Source of the DNA: Hondaea fermentalgiana
Lineage: Eukaryota; Sar; Bigyra; Thraustochytrida; Thraustochytriidae
DNA length: 21,430 nucleotides
Assembly (NCBI GenBank): GCA_014084085.1
Contig: NPFB01000020.1
Coordinates: 1 to 21,430 of the forward strand
Direction of reading: 5' to 3'
Shown: in pieces, positions 10,013 through 17,825 of the stretch
Position numbering within the stretch: position 1 is the first letter of the stretch
How the letters are laid out: every line of letters begins with the position of its first letter
Translations under genes and position numbers: made by a program
The notes under the pieces: model-generated
Database searches by the model: none
Seen by the model: the letters and a program-made list of their open reading frames with translations, nothing else
What the model was told of the DNA's origin: nothing

Positions 10013-10147
10013 TGCGCTTCTCGCACTTGTTCGCGCTTGTTCGCGCTTGTTCGCGCTTGTTCGCGCTCAGTTGCGCTTCGTCGCGCTCAGCTGTGCTTCG
10101 TCGCGCTCAGTTGCGCTTCGTTGCGCTTGTCGCGCTTCGTCGCGCCG
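10013..10147. repeat. 10-bp-period tandem array upstream of the intact membrane-protein gene
   Basis: About 13 consecutive decamers related to TCGCGCTTGT. The units from 10021 to 10060 are nearly exact; later ones alternate TCGCGCTCAG and TTGCGCTTCG. The array ends against the start codon at 10012, so it lies in the promoter or 5' UTR. The period keeps register over about 130 bp with only a late one- or two-base slip. Confidence 0.85.
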
Positions 10148-10676
10148 GCCCCAAATGTGACACTTCGTGGTTTGCAATGGTCACAGAGTTTTACGCGCTG
10201 CCGTCGGGCGCATTCCCGCAGGCGAAGCAATGCAGCTTTGTGATGAGGCCAGACTATGTGGAAAATTCAGAAACGCACCAGTACATGTATGATGCAAGAG
10301 AATGGAAAGAAGGGTGGGGGGGACCGCCGTCACCGAAGGTGACAAGCCTTAAAAGGAAGGCAGATAGGCGTTGCACCAGCACCTGGAATGCGCTATCCTG
10401 CTCATACAGTTCATAGCGCAAGCTTACATGGTAGGTCCCATGCCAAAGATCCGTTGAGAGCGCTGCCGGCCGGGCCCGGACCCGGGCCCAGACCCAGACC
10501 GCGGCGGCGCAGAGATTGTCTACTACGCAACAAACCAGGAGCCGGCGATGGCTTATCTGGATCAATGATGGTTTTGTCATTTCAGAAGTTACACGTAGGT
10601 TCACTCTGAGGATGTAAAAAATAAATTCAAGACACATGAACTAGCAGCTTTGCTTAAGATGGAGAACCGTTTCGTT
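10148..10676. other. Intergenic region with a possible small ORF and a GC inverted repeat
   Basis: This stretch lies between the decamer array and the LRR gene stop. A plus-strand ATG frame at 10177-10416 could encode 79 aa (MVTEFYALPSG start, GCA before and G after the ATG, WKEGWGG near the middle). I recognise no family, and it may be chance or the first exon of a spliced gene. A perfect GC-only inverted repeat lies at 10472-10489 (GGGCCCGG and CCGGGCCC, 2-nt spacer). The remainder is presumably the LRR 3' UTR. Confidence 0.5.
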
Positions 10677-12482
10677 CTACTTTGCTGACGTAGTTTTGCG
10701 GCGAGGGTGTTCTGTCGCAATATCGACAAAGTTGGGACGAGTGGACTCAATCGAGCGTGCACTTTCCCATACATCGTCCATAGTCGCGTCTTTTGATTCA
10801 GCAGCTGATGGCTGGGTGACTGTTCCAGAACGCACGGCCCCGGGGACGACAGGATTTTCGATGCCAAGATAGCGAAGCGACTCGTTGGCTTTGACGCCCT
10901 CGAGGATGGACAAGGCAGCGCCAATCCCAAAAGGATTGAACCCGATCTCAAGCGTGCGCAGAGATGAGGTGTTCGGGAGGGCGTCTCGCACGGCACCCGC
11001 AGTGATGGGTCCGAGTTGGTTGTGCGATAGATCGAGCAAACAAAGGCTTGACGAAGAGGCAATGAGCTCCCCAATCGCAGCGGCTGCCTCGTCGTCAATA
11101 CTGTTCCAGCTCAAGACGAGTTTCTGCAGCACGCTGCATTGGGAAGTGGCTTTAAGGAGTGGGATTGCCCCCCCGGCTTTGACGACATTCCAGCCAAGGT
11201 CCAAATCTTTGACACCCCAAGCCTGGCCCTCAAATGCCTCTGCAATGGCGCGAGCACCGCCTGCGCCAATGATGTTTTTGGACAGATTGAGCGCAACGAG
11301 TTGTTTCCCGTCGGAATCTTCGTTAGATGCTCCAGACGTGGAACGGTATAATCTCCGAAATCCCTTCCATGATCTGAGGTAGACGCATGGGGTAAGGAGA
11401 GCGCGCGAAAGGCCCATGGCGAATCTGTCTCCAAGCTTGTTGTTTGAGAGGTCGAGCATACAAAGCGCGAAGAGACCACCTTCGCGGGACCGGCGGATAC
11501 CGCTTGCGAGAGACAAGCCTGCATCGTTACCGAGGCGGTTGCCGGAGACGGAGAGTCCTCGGAGATTGGGCCGTTTGGCAACAACATCTCCGAGTGCCTC
11601 GGCGCCCGTTTCACCCATATTGTTGTGGGAGACGTCGAGCACTTCGACCAATTCGTTGACCTGGAGGGCCGCGCAAAGAGCAACGACAGCGTTGTCACTC
11701 ATGAGCTGATATGGAACGCTGAGCATCGGCTTGTCAAGATTGTCGATCAGGCCAGTCGTGGGCACGACCCCGTGATCGATGCAAGCTTGCGCGTAAGCAA
11801 GCTGACCCGTTTCACGCGTGTCTGCTCGCGCAGCGTCGGTAATCATCCGCACGTCGAGACTCGATGTAGAGGAGCACATGCTGAGCGACGCCTCATCATT
11901 GTCCTCTTCGTTGTCGTCGTCATCGCTGCTGCAGCTGCTGCTGCTGCAAATGGAGCGCCCGACGCTCGCAGGGCATGCTTTCGAGACTTCTTTTTCGTTG
12001 TTGCTGACCTCGCTGTCCTCGGCAGCGTCCTCCCCGTCCCTCGCAGCATCGTCCTGCGTAAGAAACGCTGTCTTTCTCGCGCTGCTGGACTCGTACTCGG
12101 ACTCTGCGCGAGCGCTGAGATCGTTGTCGTCGTCGAGTAGGGTAGCTGTGGCCGGGCTTTCGTCGTCGCGTTCGGCCGCCGACATGCGCGTCTCGCCACG
12201 TCTCGCCGCCGACGAGGCCGCCACCTTGACGCTGGCCCGCGGCGAGCCTGCCGCCGCCGCCACCGCCGCGGGCCCTGCCGCCGCCGCCCCTGCCGCCGCC
12301 GCCGTGCCGCGCGGCATGAACACGGAGCAGACCAGATTCGACTTGGACCGGGACTGCGTAATGAACTTGCTCACCACCTTCGGGTCCACCTTCAGCGCCG
12401 CGCCCAGGCTCTCCGGCAGCCACTCCCCGCCGCCCTCCGCGCCGCCGCCGCGCGCCTCCGTCCTCTCGCGCGCCCCGCTCAT
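10677..12482 (-). CDS. Leucine-rich-repeat protein (ribonuclease-inhibitor type, LRRC74-like)
   Basis: A single uninterrupted frame gives 601 aa from the ATG at 12482 (A at -3). The frame stays open to a GTG at 12728, and other ATGs at 12533 and 12671 are possible, but that extension is Cys/Arg-rich and looks non-coding. The N-terminus is low complexity: a poly-Ala/Gly tract at about 60-78 and an acidic Ser-rich stretch at about 180-212. Residues about 227-260 (AYAQACIDHGVVP onward) resemble the segment before the repeats in LRRC74-type proteins. Eight to nine LRRs of 28-29 residues span about 260-545, with cores such as LDVSHNNMGETG, LDLSNNKLGDR, LNLSKNIIGAGG and LDLSHNQLG. A roughly 30-residue Ser/Arg insert splits the third and fourth repeats. 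No signal peptide or kinase domain is present, so it is likely an intracellular protein-binding scaffold; the partner is unknown. Confidence 0.85.
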   Translation of the reverse strand: MSGARERTEARGGGAEGGGEWLPESLGAALKVDPKVVSKFITQSRSKSNLVCSVFMPRGTAAAAGAAAAGPAAVAAAAGSPRASVKVAASSAARRGETRMSAAERDDESPATATLLDDDNDLSARAESEYESSSARKTAFLTQDDAARDGEDAAEDSEVSNNEKEVSKACPASVGRSICSSSSCSSDDDDNEEDNDEASLSMCSSTSSLDVRMITDAARADTRETGQLAYAQACIDHGVVPTTGLIDNLDKPMLSVPYQLMSDNAVVALCAALQVNELVEVLDVSHNNMGETGAEALGDVVAKRPNLRGLSVSGNRLGNDAGLSLASGIRRSREGGLFALCMLDLSNNKLGDRFAMGLSRALLTPCVYLRSWKGFRRLYRSTSGASNEDSDGKQLVALNLSKNIIGAGGARAIAEAFEGQAWGVKDLDLGWNVVKAGGAIPLLKATSQCSVLQKLVLSWNSIDDEAAAAIGELIASSSSLCLLDLSHNQLGPITAGAVRDALPNTSSLRTLEIGFNPFGIGAALSILEGVKANESLRYLGIENPVVPGAVRSGTVTQPSAAESKDATMDDVWESARSIESTRPNFVDIATEHPRRKTTSAK

Positions 12483-12819
12483 GCTCCGTTCTTCGCGCTC
12501 TGCCGCCGCTGCTCGCGTGCTCCTCCCAGGCATGCAGCATGCAGGCAGGCGAGCATGCACGCGTAGCAGCGACTCGCCGCGTCTCGGCCCCTCGCTGACT
12601 AACAGTAGCGCGCCGCGGGTGTCCGTTTGCGCCACTTGCGGCCTCGCCGCCGGCCCTTTGCGCGCGCGCATTCCGCACTTGCCGCCCCCGCACGCGACAC
12701 ACAGCACGGCGCGGCCGCCCGCCCACACCTGGCCGGACGCGTCTCCGTCCTGGGTTCGTATGGCACTGGCTTGCCAGCTTCTTTTTCCCTCCTACTAGCT
12801 TGCTTCTCCCCAAATGCGG

Positions 12820-12979
12820 GCCGCTGAGGGGCCAGCGGCGGGGGCCGTTGCGCCCACCTTGCGGTGGGCTCGGCCCTATAATCGTCGCGCCCCGTCCACA
12901 CAGCACGGTTCACTGTGGAGAGAGGCCAAGCTGTGAGGCAGCAACCCGCAGATCGCGTCGCTGCGGTTGCTTGCCTTGC
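12820..12979. other. Cluster of stem-loops upstream of the LRR gene
   Basis: Three strong stem-loops and one weak one follow each other. Hairpin 1, 12820-12839: GCCGCTG pairs CAGCGGC. Hairpin 2, 12842-12876: outer GGGCCG with CGGCCC and inner GCCCACC with GGTGGGC around a TTGC loop. Hairpin 3 is weak, 5 bp (CACAG with CTGTG) around 12900. Hairpin 4, 12933-12979: GCAACC(C)GCAG pairs CTGCGGTTGC, extended outward by GGCA/TGCC and wobble pairs to about 18 bp with single-base bulges. It could be a structured 5' UTR of the LRR mRNA, a non-coding RNA, or GC-rich coincidence. I recognise no known RNA family. Confidence 0.45.
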
Positions 12980-13632
12980 CTCGCCTAACAGACAGGCGGC
13001 GAGCCGAGTCTCACGAGGCCCGTGCCAGCCTAGCCTCACAGTCAGAGCCGGGCTGCCTCCAAGATTACACCGCACACGCGTGCGGCCACTCAACCCTCGC
13101 TCCTCATCACGCCTCATCGCTCGCCCGCCACCCTCCTGCGCTCTTCCCAAGATGAGAGTGGCGGTGGGTCGCGGGAACGACTTGAGTGGCGCAAATATCT
13201 CCTCTGGCGTCAGCAGCAGCAGGGAGCGAGTGGAAGCGCAAGGGAGGAAGGAAGCCGGCAGACGACAGAGAAAAGAATGCTGCAACTGCGTGCGCACGTG
13301 CAGTTGCTTGGGCTTAGGTCGTTCGCTCGTTCGTCGCAGTACAGCTGCGACCACCTGACATGAAGATTGGCGTTCGTGGGGTTGCCACTCCAGCAAGGAA
13401 CGGGACGCAGGTGGGCAAGTAAGCCGAAATGTAGCCAGATATTCTGGCAGAGGGACTGTTTCTCAGGTTTCCCTCTCTCTCCCTCTCCCCTCACGTCCTC
13501 TTTTCCTCTCCCACCAAAGATACTAAATGTGCCACGCTGCTGTGAGGCCTCGAGTGCTGGCGTAGCAACCGCCGCCCAACCGCAGCCCACAACCTCCATC
13601 GCCACGGCAACGACCATCAGGAACAATGGTAG

Positions 13633-13682
13633 ATGAATGAATGAATGAATGAATGAATGAATGAATGAATGAATGAATGAAT
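13633..13682. repeat. (ATGA)n microsatellite
   Basis: About twelve uninterrupted ATGA units lie 43 nt beyond the stop codon of the NatD-ankyrin gene, so probably in its 3' UTR. The run gives a spurious Ser-Phe-Ile-His repeat in minus-strand frames. Confidence 0.95.
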
Positions 13683-13724
13683 ACGTAAGGCCCATTTGCT
13701 ACTTCCAAACAGCCACGATCTCAC

Positions 13725-15458
13725 TCACAATAGCGTCGTCTTCACGGCAGCAAAGGGTAAGAGCAGTGCAGCACATTCCGAGAAAGATCGAAGCTTCGCA
13801 ATGTCCAAAGCCGTCTCGTCGAAGTCGTTCACTACGGACGTGTCGGCACCCTTCTCGAGAAGGAAGCGAACGACATCTGGGTGGTTGTGAAGTGCAGCCC
13901 CGTGCAGAGGCGTTCGATTCCCTTGCGATGGCTGGTTGACATCCGCTCCTGCGGCAACAAGACGCTTGCAGATCTCCAAGTGACCGCCAATCGCTGCTGC
14001 CCGCAGCGGAAAATGCTTGGCCTCTGGAAGGGCCAGTGAGGCACCCCGCTCCAGCAAGGCTTGCACGGTGTCGAGGTGGCCCTCCCGCGCGGCGAGAATT
14101 AGAGGCGTGAACGCCTCTGGGCATGATGAAGTAACGTCAGGGGTGGTCAAGACTCCGACGTCGAGCATTTCCACGAGACGATCCGTTTGCCCCGTTTCGG
14201 CCGCGAGAAGAAAGCGCATCACATGTTCGTCCTCCTCCTCGGCCTCGCCATCGCCACCTTCGTCACTCGCTTCGTCTTCGAGGAAGAGCTGCTTTGACAT
14301 AATGACATGTGCCTTGTCTTTCGGAGAGGTCTCGTCAATAGCAAATCCTAGCTTTGCGTAGAAACGCATGGCTTGCTCGTTGGCGCGAAAACACGTGAGC
14401 ATGAGCCAATCCATCTCCCAGTAACGCGCGACACGCTCCATTAAGAGCATAAGAAAGGATCCGAGTCCGCTGTGGGCCGCGGTCGAAAGATCGACCTGGA
14501 TCTCGTACACGTAAAAGACCAGCGCCTTGCCCTCAATCGTAAAGCGGAAATTTACAAAGCCTGCAAGTGCACCGCTGTCTTGGTGACGAGCGATGACAAA
14601 GCGCGAAGCGCTTTTGACGAGCTGTGCGCGCTTCTTGTCGCGATCCCACTTCCACTTGGCCTCCGCGTACGCGGCGCGCATGTTGCGCTCCGTGAGGTCG
14701 AGACACGCAGTGATTGTCTCAGCACTATCCGTGCCATCACTAGGAGCCAGGAACTCCATTACAAATGAATGTCCGTTTCCTTTGTGCATAGTCAGGTCTG
14801 GAAATTCGGAAAGCACGTTTCGTGGTTGTTTGTTGCCGCCAGGAACCTCGGGTTCCTGATAATACTTGGCGCGCTTGAGGCGCCGTTTGCGAACTTCTTG
14901 GTCGTCGCCGAGATCCTCTTCCTCCTCGAGCTGCTCCATTTCGTCCTCGTCAGCTAGCGCGTTGTACAAGTCCTCCACGGACTTGGATCCACCGGGATGC
15001 CAGCCGTCTTCGTCCTCTTCGTCGTCCTCGTCCTCATCGCCAAGACGATCATGCACAACCTGGAACATTTCTGGGTGCTGCTGGAGGAGCATCATGAGGG
15101 CTCGGTTCTGAAGATTCTGCCGCACGCGCTGGCCCACGACGCTCCCGTCTCCGCCGTATTCTACCTCGCGACGGATTGCGGTCGACCTTTTTGCCTGCTT
15201 GAGAAAGACCAAATCTGTCAGATGGCTTCTGGCCCGGAGCCTCGCTCGGGCGATTTTCATATCAAGATTCTGCAGAAGCTCCTCTTCTTGTTCCTCGACT
15301 GTCCTTTTCGCGTCTCCGCGAGCCTTGCGCAACGTGCGCTCGTCGTCCTTCGTGGGCCTTCGCCGCTTTTGGGCAAGTGCATCGTCCCTCTCGCCAAGCG
15401 CCTCCACTTCCTCGGGCCGCAGCTCCGCAAGCGCGCGCTTGCTCTCGCGCCGAGGCAT
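13725..15458 (-). CDS. NAA40: NatD/NAA40-like N-alpha-acetyltransferase fused to ankyrin repeats
   Basis: The first ATG in the frame is at 15458, giving 577 aa; the frame extends upstream only from non-ATG codons, and the start context is weak (C at -3), so an upstream exon is possible. Residues about 1-200 are charged, partly coiled-coil, with a long Asp/Glu run. Residues about 255-390 match NAA40: ERNMRAAYAEAKWKWD, FVNFRF, FYVYEIQV, GLGSFLM, MLTCF and FYAKLGFAIDETSP. NAA40 (NatD) acetylates the N-termini of histones H4 and H2A from acetyl-CoA in nucleus and cytosol. The Tyr-x-Tyr-Glu active-site strand is kept, but the first residue of the acetyl-CoA loop (Q/R-x-x-G-x-G) is Ala (AHSGLG) and the Asp in the preceding D-x-E is Thr. 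Residues about 413-572 hold four to five ankyrin repeats (TPLILAAREGHLDTV, TPLHGAALHNHPDVV). NAA40 proteins are usually about 240 aa without ankyrin repeats, so this is a fusion; the repeats may target the enzyme. Confidence 0.87.
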   Translation of the reverse strand: MPRRESKRALAELRPEEVEALGERDDALAQKRRRPTKDDERTLRKARGDAKRTVEEQEEELLQNLDMKIARARLRARSHLTDLVFLKQAKRSTAIRREVEYGGDGSVVGQRVRQNLQNRALMMLLQQHPEMFQVVHDRLGDEDEDDEEDEDGWHPGGSKSVEDLYNALADEDEMEQLEEEEDLGDDQEVRKRRLKRAKYYQEPEVPGGNKQPRNVLSEFPDLTMHKGNGHSFVMEFLAPSDGTDSAETITACLDLTERNMRAAYAEAKWKWDRDKKRAQLVKSASRFVIARHQDSGALAGFVNFRFTIEGKALVFYVYEIQVDLSTAAHSGLGSFLMLLMERVARYWEMDWLMLTCFRANEQAMRFYAKLGFAIDETSPKDKAHVIMSKQLFLEDEASDEGGDGEAEEEDEHVMRFLLAAETGQTDRLVEMLDVGVLTTPDVTSSCPEAFTPLILAAREGHLDTVQALLERGASLALPEAKHFPLRAAAIGGHLEICKRLVAAGADVNQPSQGNRTPLHGAALHNHPDVVRFLLEKGADTSVVNDFDETALDIAKLRSFSECAALLLPFAAVKTTLL

Positions 15459-16002
15459 GAGCTTGTCGCTGCTCGCCGGGCGAAAGCGGCCCCGACCTAC
15501 GGCGTCTCGCGCCCGTGTCTTCGCGCGCGCGCGCGCGCACAATGCTAGATATCTCAGCGTTTGGTTGCGAGAGACTTTTCCCTTCCCTTCCTTTTCCTCT
15601 TCAAAGATCCTTCGAGCCTACTTCTCGTTCGTCTGGTATAGTATACTGGCACCTTGTGAAAACCTAGGTCGTTCTTGCTTCGTGGAGAGAGTGTTTCCCG
15701 CAACGAGGATTTGGCTGCCAGCGCACCGGAGATAACAAGAAGAAGCAAGAGACAAAACGCCAAATGTTCTTCACGGATGCGAAGAACGTTACGAAACTCC
15801 GTCTCGATATACTAATCATCGTCATCTACAAGCAACTACGCGACAGTCCCCTGTTCTTTTTCTGATCTTCTAAAATCTGACGCAATGCCCTTAACTGTAG
15901 GCCCGAGTTCCTCCCAGCCAGCCAGGCAAAAGTATACACACGAAAATAAGAGTGAAAAAAAAAGAAAAGAAAATCTCCACCACCAACAACAACCATGCGA
16001 AG
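15459..16002. other. Intergenic region upstream of the NatD-ankyrin gene
   Basis: The gap separates two minus-strand genes. It has a (CG)n run at 15522-15539 inside the open leader just before the chosen start, and a TATACTATA stretch (minus strand, 15637-15645) about 180 nt upstream of it that could be a core promoter element. The A/T-rich end near 15950-15975 would be MFS 3' UTR. I see no gene here. Confidence 0.55.
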
Positions 16003-17580
16003 CTAGTTTTGCTTGATGTTGGATGCGCTACGCGCGCGTGCTCTGACGCGATCCGAAGGAAAAGTCCAATGCAAAACAGATACAAAGACTGCACTGAGCA
16101 ACCAAGGAGCAATCGTGTTCCACAGCAAAGCCCGCCCCAATGCAGAGTGATTTCCAAGGTCAAGACAGCCGCCCTGAAACGAGGTGGCAACCGCCAGACC
16201 AACCTTGGAGCCAAAAAAGTAGCCAAGCACACGACTCTTCACATCACGCGCGCTCATCTGACCCTCGTTGACAGCGGCAAACTTATACTCGAGCGCCGCA
16301 ATCCGGTCAGCTTCCTCGAGCTTGCAGCTTGCAACACGCGCAGCGACGCCTTCGCGATCATAGCCAAACACATGCTCTGCGAGAGCGCCCACTACGATCC
16401 CAGAGCCGATGCTAAATGTACTCTGCAGTGCGTGATGCATGCTCATGACGCGCGCCCCGGCGCCCGGGGGCATGAGCTCTGCAAGAATTGGTTTCGTTGC
16501 GCCTGTCGCGATCCACGGAATGACAAATCCCAAAGCGAAGAGACCAAGCGCTGCATATTCAAGAGCATCATGTTCGAGTCCGCCAAAAATCATCAAGACG
16601 AGAGGCAGGCGAATCAGGGTCGCAAACTGGGCCATGTAGATGCGTCCATGCTGCGGATCAAAGCGAGCAAAATAGTCGCCCACGTAGCCCGCCACAAACT
16701 GACCAGGAATCATTCCTAACTGCATGGCGTTTCCAAACACCCCGGCAAGGGCATTGCTCACGCCACCAGTCTGAAACCACATGACCAAAAAGGCGAAGCC
16801 GGCGTACGGAAAGGTTCCAAAAAGACCATGCAAGACGATAATCTGGAACGAGCGCATGGAAAAGACATCGCGAACGCCAGCTTCTTCGTCCTTCTTGATG
16901 GCACCAGTCTTGTCGAGCTCACTTGCCATGATCTTTCCATTCTTCTCTTGTCCCGATTTGAGCTTTTTGTTTGCGTTCGCAGACCCGGACGCACCTTCGC
17001 CAATACCCTGCTGCTGCAGCAGCTGGTCGCGTGATGGAATGAATTGCCACAAGAGTAATGCCACGAGCAAGCTGAGTGCGCCAAAGGCTAGTAAAAGCAC
17101 GCGCCAGCTGGCGCTGAAGCGGGTTACCAGAGCTGCACCAACAACACGACCGACTGACTCGGAAATGCTCACGCGACTAAAGTTGCGACCTCGCGTTGCG
17201 GAATCGAGCTTTGACACAACGCTGCCCATCAGAGGCCGGAGAATGGAGCTGCACAGGCCCGAGACAAAGCGAAGCAAGAGCAGTTCCACGAACCCCGTCG
17301 CTTGGCTCATGAGCATACTGCACAGACCGATCCCTGCGACAGCCAGAACCACGAACCGTCGCGGGTCTTGTGCTCGATCCACGAGCGGCGCCCAGACCAC
17401 TCCAGCGAACCTCAGCGAGGAGCTCTGCGCAAGCCAAATGTACCCGAGCAACGTCGGGCTCAGGCCAAACTCCTGCTCCAGGTTCCTGAACAGCGAGCTC
17501 AAAAACGCCACATCTGTGGTCTTCACCAGCGTGGCCACCAGGAGGCCCGTCCACGCCCGCTCCTGGCCCTCGCGCCGCAT
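16003..17580 (-). CDS. Major facilitator superfamily transporter
   Basis: The first ATG in frame is at 17580, giving 525 aa with no intron; upstream codons read open to 17787 but start with TTG and are Arg-rich leader. Twelve hydrophobic helices are visible: about 10-32, 42-62, 76-95, 96-119, 140-159, 160-181, then a Lys-rich cytoplasmic loop about 182-243, then 244-269, 280-304, 316-334, 342-365, 379-406 and 484-507. An MFS motif-A-like loop (APLVDRAQDPRR) joins helices 2 and 3. The 6+6 arrangement with a long central loop is the MFS norm. A long hydrophilic segment (about 407-483) between helices 11 and 12 is unusual. A substrate cannot be read from the sequence. It is transcribed divergently from the coiled-coil gene at 17826. 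Confidence 0.88.
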   Translation of the reverse strand: MRREGQERAWTGLLVATLVKTTDVAFLSSLFRNLEQEFGLSPTLLGYIWLAQSSSLRFAGVVWAPLVDRAQDPRRFVVLAVAGIGLCSMLMSQATGFVELLLLRFVSGLCSSILRPLMGSVVSKLDSATRGRNFSRVSISESVGRVVGAALVTRFSASWRVLLLAFGALSLLVALLLWQFIPSRDQLLQQQGIGEGASGSANANKKLKSGQEKNGKIMASELDKTGAIKKDEEAGVRDVFSMRSFQIIVLHGLFGTFPYAGFAFLVMWFQTGGVSNALAGVFGNAMQLGMIPGQFVAGYVGDYFARFDPQHGRIYMAQFATLIRLPLVLMIFGGLEHDALEYAALGLFALGFVIPWIATGATKPILAELMPPGAGARVMSMHHALQSTFSIGSGIVVGALAEHVFGYDREGVAARVASCKLEEADRIAALEYKFAAVNEGQMSARDVKSRVLGYFFGSKVGLAVATSFQGGCLDLGNHSALGRALLWNTIAPWLLSAVFVSVLHWTFPSDRVRARARSASNIKQN

Positions 17581-17825
17581 GTCGTCGCGCGCCTCGCGGC
17601 GATGAACCGAAGCAAGCGCCTTTGCCTTGCCTTGCCTTGCCCTGCTCGCCTTCCTCGCATTGCATCTTCTCCGATGCCCTCGCGAACCCGACGCTGTGGC
17701 CCGGCGCCTTTTTATAGGTCTCTTCCGGACCGATATGGGTCTCTTAGGCCTCTCTCCCCTAGCAAGTAAACCTCGAGAATCAATCAAGCCGTGGAGCAGC
17801 CGCCGCGCAGCAGAACCGTGTCGCC
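17581..17825. promoter_or_regulatory. Shared divergent promoter region
   Basis: Only 245 nt separate the start codons of the MFS gene (minus) and the coiled-coil gene (plus), so both promoters and 5' UTRs must lie here or overlap the neighbour. It holds a good TATA box facing the MFS gene and a CCTTG-type pentanucleotide run at 17619-17642 within the MFS leader. Confidence 0.7.
17709..17716 (-). promoter_or_regulatory. TATA box for the MFS gene
   Basis: TATAAAAA on the minus strand, followed by GGCGCC, lies 129 nt upstream of the MFS ATG. That spacing would give a 5' UTR of about 100 nt. No equivalent is seen facing the coiled-coil gene. Confidence 0.55.

Larger units (their letters stand above)
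12483..13724. other. Long intergenic leader of the LRR gene
   Basis: This 1.24-kb gap runs from the LRR start codon to the stop of the NatD-ankyrin gene, both on the minus strand. It is very GC-rich in its LRR-proximal half. Open frames are present on both strands (for example 12599-13396 minus), but they are Arg/Pro/Cys-rich composition artefacts without recognisable domains. It contains the stem-loop cluster at 12820-12979 and the ATGA microsatellite, both listed separately. Confidence 0.6.

Noticed and set aside
12483..12728. N-terminal extension of the LRR protein to 12728
   Set aside because: The codon at 12728 is GTG, and the added residues are Cys/Arg-rich without domain; ATGs at 12671 and 12533 remain possible, but 12482 has the best context.
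12599..13396. 265-codon minus-strand open frame in the LRR leader
   Set aside because: Arg/Pro/Cys-rich composition, overlaps other open frames on both strands, and no domain is visible: a GC-rich composition artefact.
13523..13708. Minus-strand open frames with Ser-Phe-Ile-His repeats
   Set aside because: They are translations of the ATGA microsatellite, not protein repeats.
15459..15617. Extension of the NatD-ankyrin protein upstream of 15458
   Set aside because: The frame is open to 15617 but has no ATG, and the end nearest the gene is a (CG)n run; only a spliced upstream exon could make it coding.
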